From NCBI GenBank assembly GCA_023053575.1, contig JAKZAP010000001.1, forward strand, positions 9,502,849 to 9,566,848: DNA of 64,000 nucleotides. The letters run 5' to 3'. The notes under the pieces were generated by a model. The model made no database searches. It was not told the origin of the DNA and was given only the letters and a program-made list of their open reading frames with translations. Both the position numbers and the translations under genes were made by a program. This stretch comes from Branchinecta lynchi. Taxonomy: Eukaryota; Arthropoda; Branchiopoda; Anostraca; Branchinectidae. Positions 42,401 to 52,439 of this stretch are shown one piece after another (the first letter of the stretch is position 1; every line of letters starts with the position of its first letter).

Positions 42401-44943
42401 CACTTTTTGATATCTTTGATCTTTATTGGCCACGAATTTTCAAAGCAGTCAAAAGTAACTGTTGGGAATACCCCACCATTTGTTAACCCCAAAATGTTTA
42501 GACTGTCTAAACTGAACATTGGTGATTCGTCCCTTGTTACCTCATGACCTGAAGCTAAGACAGCCCACTTGAAACATTGGTCATGTTGATCAAACTGGAA
42601 CTGAATTAATGCCTTTTTCTTTCGTAAATCATTTGGGACCGGAGGACCTCTAGTACCTACAGGCAAAGGAAAATCGTCACCCGCAGTACCCACATACAAA
42701 TCAAAAGAAAGTACCCCATGAAAAATAAAACCGCTGCCCGCCCCTGAAAAATGTTCAGCAGACTCATTAATTTTTCGTAAACACGCGTCAATGGCCTCAT
42801 TAACATCAGAATTCATATAAAAGCGTTCCATGAAAGACCACAAGGGAACTTCGATTATGTTCTCACATAATTTCTTAAACTGCGCATTTACACAAATTTG
42901 GAAACGCAAACCTGCTCGCTGCTCGGTCTGGATACTTTCCAATATACCTCTAATAGTTTCACGTAGTTGATTCACTAGATCTCCTGCTCTGGCTCCTTCA
43001 AACATTGCTCCTGGGTGTAGACGATACGTCCTTAGAAGCTTTCGAAAGGCGTTTGCGTGCTCTGTAAACACCTAGAAATAAAAAGATAAAGTTAAAACTT
43101 GTAAGACACATGAAGCGTATAATCAAGGTAAAACAAACTCAAAAAAAGTTAAAAAAAGTTGAAAAAAAAAACTAAAAAAAAGTTAAAAAAAGTTGAAAAA
43201 AAAAAAGTTAAAAGTCAAGTCATGCAAGCTATAACAGAATATGAAACTTATAGTATGAAAAACTGAAAGTTAAAAAAATTAGAAACTGAAAATTGGAAAA
43301 CTCTGATTTTAAAAATAGTCTTAAAAGTTAAAATCTAAATGCCGAGTATGGTAGGGGAGAGAAAAAGAAAAGTCTAAAAATTCAAAGTCTAAGAACTTAA
43401 AATATGGTTCTAAAAAAAACACTAAAATTTATATCTAGAAATAAAATTCTAGTTAATGTCGAGTACGGTAGGGAAAAGAAAAAGAAAAGTGAAAATCTAA
43501 AAACTTAAGAATATAGTTCTAACAAAAAAAAAAATTTAAATCTAGAAATAAAATTCTAAAAACCCAAAAAATCAGAACGCTAAGTGACGTTTGTAACAGA
43601 AAAGAAAAAGTTAAAGAAAAGTGAAAATCTGAAAACTTAAAAAAAAAAAAATGCAATTCTAAAAATAAAAATAAAATCTAGAAGCATAGCTGAGCTGCAA
43701 GTTAAATGCAAACAATTTTAAAGTTAAATAATTTGGATGTTATTCAAACAGCAAGGTTGAACAAAGAGGGAAAAGACAAAGTAGATGAATTACAAGAGAG
43801 GAAAATAGAATGGAAGAAAATGGAGGAACATAGCTAAATATTACTTGCCGGAAGATTTTCTGGCTCTGGAGATTCCGGTATGATATCCAATGAAGATGGT
43901 ATTCGCTGAGCCTCAAACGAGACGGGTCTTTCAGGACTTTCATTCAGGAGAAGCCCACCTCCAATCTGGTTTAAGGGTTCGCCTTCCTGTCGGGACAGTC
44001 CTGTCCATTCCTCGTCAAATTCGAAACTGGACCAGTCCGAAACATTCAAAATTTGTTGGGAGGGTGGGTTTATGGGCGAAAGCGGTACCTCTTCCAGTTC
44101 TTGGGGTGTGATTGGTAGAGGAGTACTGCAGGCTTGTGATTCTAGTCTGGGTCGCTTTGTTTGAATTTCTTCTTTTTCGAGAATGCGTTTCGTTACTCGA
44201 AGCAGACAACCTTCATCCTAAAATGAAATAAAAAACATGTTATAAACATTATACACGAGTCTCTGCAATGATCAGGAGTAGTTTTAAGATCTACTTTAAG
44301 GACTCGATATAATTGAAATAGTATTTAGTTCTACTTTAAAGGTTAAATCTAGACTAGTGTTATGTTCTACTTTAAAGGTTAAATCTGGTTCTGATAATAG
44401 TTTAAGCATTTTAAATTATTAGTTCTTAGTGCTAAGCTACTCGCCGTCGGGAACTCGCCGTTGGCAGCGTAATAACATAACGCTGAAAACTTAAAAATCA
44501 GTGTAGTGTCGTCAGAATGGATCGCACGAAAACCATGTCTAACCTACAGAGCGAACGATTACAAAAGCATATCTTGATTTAATCACTAATTAGATGATTT
44601 AAAAACTTACGTTGCAATCGTTGCAGGAAACGTTGTTTGAATCCAATTCTGTTCCGGCTCCGAAATACCGGTTCAATTCTGAAAGCCTCGTGACATTACT
44701 GTTCAAGTTTTCGGTTTGGGTAAAGAGATCACTGTCTTCGGTTTCTCCTGTAGGTCTGTCATACTGAGGCAGAATGTTTGTTAAGTAATTCTGACCTTCC
44801 GGGGTCTCCAGGAACCCACTAAAACCGTCTTGTTCCATTTCACTCTGTCTATCGTGCTGCGGTAAAATATTTGCAAGATAAGTCTGACCATCAGCAGTTT
44901 CAAGAAAATCACAAAAACTATCGTCAGATTCGTTCACCTCCAT
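39460..44943 (-). CDS. POLB: Polinton protein-primed DNA polymerase B, 3 exons (44611-44943, 43849-44217, 39460-43071)
   Basis: The main exon encodes 1203 residues. Exonuclease motifs: FADFES (Asp352/Glu354), HNLSYD (Asn501/Asp505), YLKSDV (Asp671). An inserted zinc/HNH-like block (CWIC 440-443, HRDHDH 464-469) sits in the exonuclease region, as in other Polintons. Polymerase motifs: A DANALY (761-766), B KLCNNAIYG (921-929), C YSDTDS (1032-1037). All catalytic acids are present. Two upstream exons add ~234 acidic residues: intron 1 is GT-AG; intron 2 appears to use a GC donor (CCG|GCAAGT) to keep phase with the acceptor CTAG. If the GC donor is wrong, the polymerase may start elsewhere. It replicates the element with a protein primer. 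Confidence 0.92.
43080..43760 (-). repeat. A-rich low-complexity intron between POLB exons 2 and 3
   Basis: On the plus strand it is built from runs such as AAAAAAAGTTAAAAA and repeated ATCTAGAAATAAAATTCT blocks. The minus strand, which is transcribed, is therefore extremely T-rich, like an expanded polypyrimidine tract ahead of the POLB acceptor. No coding sequence is seen. Confidence 0.7.
43849..44217 (-). CDS. POLB exon 2: acidic Pro-rich linker
   Basis: 123 codons after a TTCATTTTAG acceptor. The start is basic (LRVTKRILEKEEIQTKRPR), possibly nuclear-localising, then acidic and proline-rich (LDIIPESPEPENLP). It is in phase with exon 1 without a frame break. A GT donor four bases later (CAA|GTAATA) would shift the frame against the main exon, so the GC donor is preferred. 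Confidence 0.55.
44611..44943 (-). CDS. POLB exon 1: acidic N-terminal extension with internal repeat
   Basis: The 111 codons from ATG at 44943 contain two copies of a ~26-residue repeat: FLETADGQTYLANILPQ (about residues 13-29) and FLETPEGQNYLTNILPQ (about 44-60), each followed by a short D-R motif. The rest is acidic and Asn-rich, ending in a C-x2-C pair (CNDC) at the donor. Donor AAC|GTAAGT. I know no matching domain. Confidence 0.6.
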
Positions 44944-44966
44944 AGTGGAGGTTTCTCAGGCAACTA

Positions 44967-45464
44967 AAGCATATTACCCAAAAACCAGGTGCGGGAATTG
45001 CGGTGTCCGAGAAACAGCTTGCATGATGGTGCACATAACTTTTAACAACCCTCGATGACGAAGGGATATTTCACCCGCCTTTGTGCAAAACCATATTCAA
45101 ATCAACACAAACGAACCGCTCCGTGGGAAACCAGAGAGGACCTACAGTATTTATCGTAGTAACTAATTTAGCTATTTTACAATAATAACCACTTAGTAAC
45201 TAGTTAGTAGTAACCATATAGAAATCACTCATAAACAAATCCCATCCTAAAAACGTCAATCCCGTGGTATCCGAAAAATATGAATCCCGTAGTATACGGT
45301 CTACAGAAATCCCGTAGTATCCGAAAAATATGAATCCCGTAGTATACGGTCTACAGAAATCCCGTAGTATCCGAAAAATATGAATCCCGTAGTATACGGT
45401 CTACAGAAATCCCGTAGTATCCTGAGGGCATGAATCCCGCAGTATACGGTCTAACTACCCTACT
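44967..45464 (-). repeat. Polinton right terminal inverted repeat with 4 x 50-bp tandem array
   Basis: It matches the left repeat in reverse complement nearly base for base. The array at 45251-45450 also has four units, but only the outermost has the CCTGAGGG variant and three have CCGAAAAA, unlike the 2+2 arrangement on the left. The polymerase start codon (44943) lies only ~24 bases inside this repeat, so the polymerase promoter is probably within it. Confidence 0.92.
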
Positions 45465-45467
45465 AAT

Positions 45468-45514
45468 AGTAACTAGTAGTAACTATTGTTAGAAGGGTGG
45501 AACACGCTCTAAGT
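45468..45514. mobile_element. MITE family M1 copy D, terminal fragment
   Basis: AGTAACTATTGTTAGAAGGGTGGAACACGCTCT matches the end of copies A-C in parts (AGGGTGGAACACGCTC shared). It abuts the right end of the Polinton directly. The other end of this MITE is not found on the Polinton's left flank. Confidence 0.6.
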
Positions 45515-46868
45515 TTTTGATCAAATGTTACCTTTCTTTTATACCTCCGCTAGGGACCGAAGTACAGTCGAATAATATTGACTGACTTTAATTTGCTGAC
45601 TTGTTGACACATGAGCACTAATTCTTTTACACAAAGATATACTGCCTAATGATAAATACATCTTATTACCTTAACATTCCATTGTATCTTACTGTCTTAA
45701 TGATACATGAGTCTTAATGTCTTGTACCAGATATCATTGGATCTTAACAAGCCTTTGCTGATGCCAACTCACGATGATTCACTAGGATATTGAGTTTAGC
45801 GAAGTGTTTAGGGAATCATCGTGGAGTAACCTATTGCTTTCTGCTCAGGGGATCGGGCAGATCCCAGGAAGCGTTCGATCTACATAGCTACAGTGCCAGC
45901 GAAATCTGTCTAGAATGCTAGATCATCGAAATCCGACTAGCAGTTGTCGGTCAAACGACTTGATGTTCTTCTTCATAAGTACCTGACCTTTAACGCGAAT
46001 AACTGTACAGAACAAGAAGAAGATTTATTTACTCAAAGAGTCCATGACCATAGCATGTATAATATATCTGTGATTGTATTATTTTATTTGTTTACTGGAT
46101 TTTTAAAGAACCAACTTTGTATGTAAATTGTAAAAAGATCACGATCTGACGGCGAAACTTGAAGTCTCAGGCTTCTCCAAGCAAAACTTTACAGACCTTT
46201 ATTTCTTATGTTTAAAAAAGATCCTGATTTGCCAACGAAGCTTGATCAAAGGCTTGAGTGAAAATCAGTGCATTTCGGTTGACATTTCTTATGCTTTTTC
46301 CGTAATGAAGAATTTTTGGAAAAATAGCCTAAAGTGAATGGGGTGGAAATTGCTCTTCTTCTCAGTAACTTTTTTCGCACCAGCAACATTCCTGAGGTTA
46401 TGGATACGAGAAGAAAATGCGTTTTTGTCAGTTTCCGTTTTTCTGAAGATAATCATTCGGTTACCGCATTTGGGGCTACCGCGACCAATCAGACGTATTG
46501 AAAGTCAAATTTGTAATGTTTTGTCATTCATATCAATGTGAGAAGGGATGTTTTCGGGCTATCGCTATAACCGGTTTGACACCTTCAACACTCGTTTTAG
46601 ATTGGTGCACTGACTTCAAGCAAGGAACCTGCAATTACGCGTTGATTGCTAAGACCTGTGCCCTGTTTCGTTCCGTTTTGGCTCGCAGCCTTTACTATAA
46701 AATGTGTGTTTTACTACCAGGGGCCGGATGGCAGTAAAAGGTAGCTTGAGGCTTGCTGTCTGACACCTACCCGTATCTCGGGTGGATATTGTCGACCATA
46801 TCCAAAGCTGGGCTTTTAAGACTGATCCAGTCTTCTGATACAGCTTTACAAAACAAACCGTATATATG
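45515..46868. other. Intergenic stretch right of the Polinton
   Basis: No exon with convincing splice sites and no shared repeat. A Cys-containing frame near 46498-46737 was considered and rejected. The missing 3' end of the chitin deacetylase was looked for here and not seen. Confidence 0.4.
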
Positions 46869-47180
46869 CAGGGTTGCTACATGTGGCACGATAGAGTGAA
46901 TTGTCACTCTATTTTGTTTTTGTCACTCTTGTCCTACGTAGGAGATAAAAATCACTATTTCATAAAACGTCCAAATTTGTAATTTTTTCCGACTAGAAGT
47001 GATTATTTCAAACTTTTTTTGTGAAAGTAAATTAGGATGTGTGATTTTTGCAGAGGCGATTCCGACCAAAAGGGACCATTTCACGCTTTTTTTTTCATGA
47101 ATACAAGATTTCACTCCCATTTCACTCTCTGTTTTGGGCCAAAAGTCACTCTCTAAATGTTTTTGATGTTGGCAACCCTG
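46869..47180. mobile_element. hAT-like MITE with 8-bp target duplication
   Basis: The ends CAGGGTTGCTACAT and its complement form ATGTTGGCAACCCTG match apart from small differences. Flanks TATATATG (46861-46868) and TATGTATG (47181-47188) agree at seven of eight bases. At 312 bp with no transposase it is non-autonomous. Confidence 0.8.
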
Positions 47181-47429
47181 TATGTATGTGGCTCAGCATC
47201 AACAAGAGACCAGACCTGTCCAAAATAGCTACAGATTTTGAAAATCAAAAAGAAATAACACGTTAAAAATATATGCAAGGGTTAAACGACTAAAAATATG
47301 CCATATCTAGTTATTCTTGGGTTCCTGCTAAACCCCCTCCTCTCGCCCCCCTCCCCCGAGACCAAAAAAACCGGGTACCCAAATCTCCCCATCGACCAAA
47401 AAACCCCCGCACAGTGTTAATAACAAGAC

Positions 47430-49594
47430 CAGAATTTTAAATATTTGATCCAGACAAATGAGTTTTGTAGATTTCCGGTTTTCGCCGGACTCCTTGAACA
47501 TTTTTACTATTAAAGGATCCCTCGCACTATTTATCTTCAACTTATAGTATTCTAAAATATTGAAATACTTTAAAACTAGGCTTTGCTTTCAACAAATAAC
47601 CCACGATTTTGGCTGTTTTAAGCCTTTTCTTAGACCGGTTGACTTAATAGCGAAAACAGGGAAACAATTTCCATAACCGGTTTTTCTGATGCAAAAACTT
47701 CTCGCAGACAACCGTCGACAGCGTGATGCATATCGAAGGTAGCAAAACACGGCAAGTGAGAAAATTAGCGTGGTTTTGTAAGAGTCGTTAGAATGTACCG
47801 TACGAAATTGGGTCTCCGGGTTTAGAAAATATGGAGTGATTATGGAAGTAGGTTGCGTTAATATTATGGGTAAGACAGAATAAGGCCAATGGCTAATCTT
47901 CTGAGAAAACCAAGTTCAGATATAGATTTAGCATCTGTGTATTTATCCCTAGGCATATCTACTTTGGCGAAATTGATCAAATCTTCCTGCCTTACTTCTG
48001 CCATGACATGTCCGGTTTCGACTGAATTCCGGGTGATACGTCATTGACATAACCTGGCCGGGTCCGGGCACTGCGGGGGATTTTTTTTTTTTTGGGGGGG
48101 GGGGCGGATTTCTAGTGATCCCACGAGTTGGCATACATCCTGATGTGCTAGGATGATCAAACTTGACAGTTATGTCAGGGAACCGAAAAGATTGACATGA
48201 GGTAGTCGTTTCCCCGATCAGACCATCGTGGGGGGAGTGGATGGATGGGGAGTCCGGAATCTAGTGGCATGCATAACTTTTGAACGGGCGATCGGATTTA
48301 AATGAAACTTGGCACGTGGAAAGAGCTATCGCCTCAGCTGTTCAATGTCGAGTGCGGGTCTGGTCCGATACCTCTGGGGGGATGAGGGGGTGGAAAATTC
48401 AGGAAACGCTTAAAGCTGAGGGATTGGGACGGATTGGGAGAGAACAAGCATTAGGCCTAGATAAGAAATTGACGGAGCCAGATGGTTTTGGGGCTCTGTG
48501 GGGGAGTTGGAGGGGTATTTCTGGAATTCCAGTTGTCACGAGTTCCAGATGCACTAAGACAACGAAACCTTGCAGGCATATTATTGACCATACTTGATTG
48601 ACTTAAAAACCTGACACAACATACCCCAGAAACTTCCGTTCCTAAATCCGAGCATTTTGGGGGGAGCGAGAGGAATATGGAAATTGACTTCTGGAAATTG
48701 CGAACGAGTGGTCTGATTCAAGTGAAACTTAATGGGGGATAGCAATCGACGACCTAGACATGTAAAACAGGCATTCGAACTACATGCGACCACGGTTGGG
48801 GGAATTGAAAGGGGGGGGGGACTTTTGACATGCACAAAAACCAAACAGACGGACCGAATGAGATGCAAGTTCGACAGTGCCGAGTTTATCCGACCTAGAT
48901 TTGTTATTTGGCGTCCGGGTCGGATTCGGCCAAAGTAAGGGGGGGGGGTACCGGAAATTTGCAGATAGACTATGCTCCGATTTCAGTAAAACTTGATAGA
49001 CAGGAAGAGGGAATTAACAGATACGATGTTTATGTTTCTAAGTCCTCTTCGGCCACAGTGGAGGGAGTTGGAGGGAGATTGCCGGAAACTTTGAGGCTTG
49101 CATAGGGGTCAAACGGGTGCATCAATCTAATGAAACTTGGAATGTAGAGAGAGCATATGGCCTAGATGACATATTTCAGGGTCCGAACCGGATACGACAA
49201 CGGTGGGGGGGGGGGGGGATCTAGAATTTTCCAAAAATGCTCAGATTCGATTGAAACTTGATAGATGGTATAAAAGAAAATGCTTTAGATGATCCATTTT
49301 TTAGTCCGAACCATATTCGGCCACGGTAGGGGGAGATGGAGGGAGTACCGGAAATCCCCCCCCCCTGGAAAGGCAAAAAAAAACCCGAAATAAATTCCTG
49401 GGTACGGGCCTGCCTCCCACACCCCTAAATATTGAGCTATAGAGCCCATCTATGAACTCGACCTCTCCCTTAACATAAAAGAGTCCTCACAAAAAGTTTA
49501 ATCAAAATATCTCATTCTCTTTGAGAGTTATCGTGCTGACAGACGGACGGACGGACAGACAGACGGACAACCTCCACTTATGTTTTGGGATCCC
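47430..49594 (+). repeat. Composite repeat: R1 fragments around a second R2 field
   Basis: R1 blocks at 47430-47530 and 47885-48040 lead into the G-rich R2 field (48050-49375), and the R1 tail (ACGGACAGACAGACGG) closes it at 49594 with TTTTGGGATCCC. R2 therefore appears to be an internal part or insertion of a long R1-type element. The sequence near 49150 is an intact version of the site occupied by the hAT element at 10363. Confidence 0.65.
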
Positions 49595-49614
49595 AGAAAC
49601 ACCAAGACCAAAGG

Positions 49615-50575
49615 TTTCGATGGGATCCCAAAAATTTACAGACAATCGGGTCTTGTAGAGGTCCAGTGGTAATCATCTGAAAAGACGAAGGTCAAATATG
49701 GATTCAGCATGTGGGTTTACCCCTATACCTCCGTCATGTCTACTTTGACGAAAGTTCCTGCCTTACTTCTGCCGAATTTCCGGTTTCAGCTATTTGTCTG
49801 GCAAAAAGTTAAAGTTCAAAAACAGATTCAGCGTATCTCCATACCCCTTGTCGAAACTCTAATCAATTTCAGATAAGACTTCAGCTTTTAACAAATTTTC
49901 CTAGTTCAGCAGGATTCGTGGAAAATTATGTGTCTAGGTATAAATGATTGTCATACACAATTTCACCATCTCTCTTTACCCGTAAATCGAACACTAATGA
50001 AATTCATGTAAAACTTTTACTTTTTAACAGATTCAGCATGTTCCACTATCCTTACATCGAACCTCTAATCAACTTCAGATTAATCTTTTATTTTTGACAA
50101 ACTTGCCGGTTTTGGCCGGATTCCGGGCGATCTACTTGTCCGATAAGAAAATCAGTTTCGTATTCGGATGCAACATGTCTCCTTACTCCTAAATAGGATC
50201 TAACCAACTTCAGATAAAACTTTTACTTTTAACAAACTTTCTGGTTTTAGCCGGATTCGGCCGAGATACTTGTCCGGCGAGAAAATGGTTTTCATATTCG
50301 TGTTCACCATGTCGTCTTACCCCGTAATTGACTATCTTATTAGCTTTAACAAAAAAAAATTCTCTCCTTAATTTGACCCCCCCCCCCCCCTCCCCTGGAT
50401 ATGCAGCTATCGTGCCCATCTACGAACTCAACCTTTCCCTCGACTCGAAGAGTCCTCACACAAAGTTTCAGCAAAATATCTTATTCTTTTCGAGAGTTAT
50501 CGTGCTGACGGACGGACGGACAACTTTTGCGATGTCATAGGTATCCCTCCACTTATATTTTGGAATCCCAAAAAC
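49615..50575 (+). repeat. Interspersed repeat R1, copy directly downstream
   Basis: It starts TCGATGGGATCCCAAAA only 20 bases after the previous R1 end and runs head to tail to TATATTTTGGAATCCCAAAA. It includes the GGCCGGATTCCGGGCGA core and the GACGGACGGACAACTTTTGC tail. Confidence 0.75.
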
Positions 50576-52439
50576 GAGTTTAGGCAATATATGAGTATTA
50601 TAGAAGCCTCTCTGATTTTTGATAGCATTCGGGCACAGTTCTATAAGTCGACATATCAGTAAGCAGTGGCCGTGGAGCAGCCACACACGTATCCCCCAGG
50701 AGTGCGTAGCGGGGAAACAGTCTCAAATATGTTTATGGTGTCAGTTTGCATTTGAAGTCCATGGCTGGCATTGATTTGTAAATTCGTTAGGAAATGATTT
50801 CCGAGTTGTAGGTAGTAGTTGAAGATCTCGCTGGATCAGGAACGAATAATCAGCATCACAAGGCTGCGTGGCTAATGACTGGACGTGGTTGGCTTTCGTA
50901 AAATATGCTACACTCCCTGGCAGCAAAAAATCGATCAGGCTATCACAGTATGCTGTATTCGGATATGGTCGAATGAATCTAAAAAGTGCGCAAGCGCTGA
51001 AACGTGGAATGTGAAATTATGAATATACTTAAGTTTGTTTTGGTTATTGAGAGTTATTGCATTACTAGAACCCGTCGACCATTGAGCTTTCAGCGAGTCT
51101 AGAAACCCAATTTTGTCCGCGTTTTTTAGCTTCAGTTTTGCTATTGTAGTATGATTTAAAATAGAAATTATTAATTTATATATTTTTTTATAATTTTTTC
51201 TAGATTTTTGAGCAATTTTAATTTAATTTGAGAGATGAGAAAAATGTATTATAATTGTGAATATTCACTGAATCAATCTTAAATTTTTGTGAAAGAATGA
51301 TAAAGTAAATTTTCATTATATATTTAAGAATTAAATGGGGGGTGGGGGGTTCTGTTGTTTTTTGTTGTTGTTTTGTTGCTTCTTATGGGTCGAAGAGGGG
51401 AACTTTTTAAAGTAGATATTTTGGGTTTTATGCCACTGATGGAAAGGAACCCTATGGAGGAAGGGATCCTCGAAACAGGAAGAGCAAATGGATTTTTATG
51501 ACAAGTTTTTTTGGTACAAGTACCTGGTTTGGCCCGTGGAATTTAAAGTTAATTGCTCAAAAATAAAATTAAGGAAGAAAAAATGATCAAATTAGAAATT
51601 TGTAATCTAGGTCAGGATAAAAAAAAAAGTAGCCTACTGTTGGTTTGTTCCGTATACTAATGGTTCTACTTTAATCAATCATGAATGGACCGATTGTCAC
51701 TTAGTTAGTTGCATCTTACCTTAACTCAAAAACAAAAAAATACATAAAACGCCAGATAAAATGTCACACCCCTTTCACCTTAAACCTGAGAACAAATGTC
51801 AGGCTAGTTAAGAACTAAGTACTAAAGAACAAGACATTGGTCCGGTTATTTCATCGTTAAAGCAAACTTCTACCCGACATATTCTTCCTATATCCTTATA
51901 CCACTAGCCAGAATGTTATTATGTTAATTGGAGGCCTTATGGGACCTTAGCCAGAACACCTCCATTACCAGCAAGGTTTGTTATTGGAAGGGGAGGTGAT
52001 TTAGGAGGATGGTATTTAAAAATTATTCATAACGACCAAGTCTTATGTGAATACTGCCAAAATAACTCGAGGGCTAGATTCAGTAAAAACAGAAAACTTA
52101 TGAATGGAGGGATTGAAGCCTTGCATATCCGCAAATAGGTTCAAACTACTCAGCTAAACGATCTTCGTCATCCCAACACAAACCGTCGTCAAGTTCCGAC
52201 ATTTAGGTTTCTTGCCGATGTGGTCCCCCTTGACCATGGAATGGGAGGGAAGAGAAGCAGTTTCGTCCTCCTACCTCCAACTATTGTCAAGTTACGGACT
52301 CAACTTACTGGAAAACCTGGGCCCAGTTGCCGTAAAACCGAGAGGGTTTCGGGCAGTCGGACTTTCAAAAAGCATAGGTGTACCCCAATGACAAGAAACA
52401 TAGGCTACCAACTGTCAACTTGATACTCGTCACGATTCA
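50576..52439. other. Non-coding stretch, AT-rich centre
   Basis: No exon or RNA gene seen. 51050-51400 is AT-rich with a short GGGGGGTGGGGGG run, and two 60-70 codon frames carry no family signal. Confidence 0.4.

Larger units (their letters stand above)
31085..45464. mobile_element. Polinton/Maverick DNA transposon, 14.4 kb
   Basis: Inverted terminal repeats of about 490 bp bound a gene set diagnostic of Polintons: protein-primed DNA polymerase B, A32-like packaging ATPase, chromodomain integrase, minor capsid protein, major capsid protein and adenain-type protease. All recognised genes but one run on the minus strand. The ends begin AGTAGGGTAG, in keeping with the AG-start of Polintons. 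No 6-bp target duplication is visible (flanks CCCATT and AATAGT). Polymerase, ATPase, integrase and minor capsid frames are open; the major capsid gene is frameshifted and the protease lacks its C-terminal half. Confidence 0.95.

Noticed and set aside
46498..46737. Cys-containing frame that at first resembled a PAN/apple-type exon or the missing CDA tail
   Set aside because: The cysteine spacing fits neither family; no acceptor in phase 0 precedes it and no PN-C-K pattern occurs.
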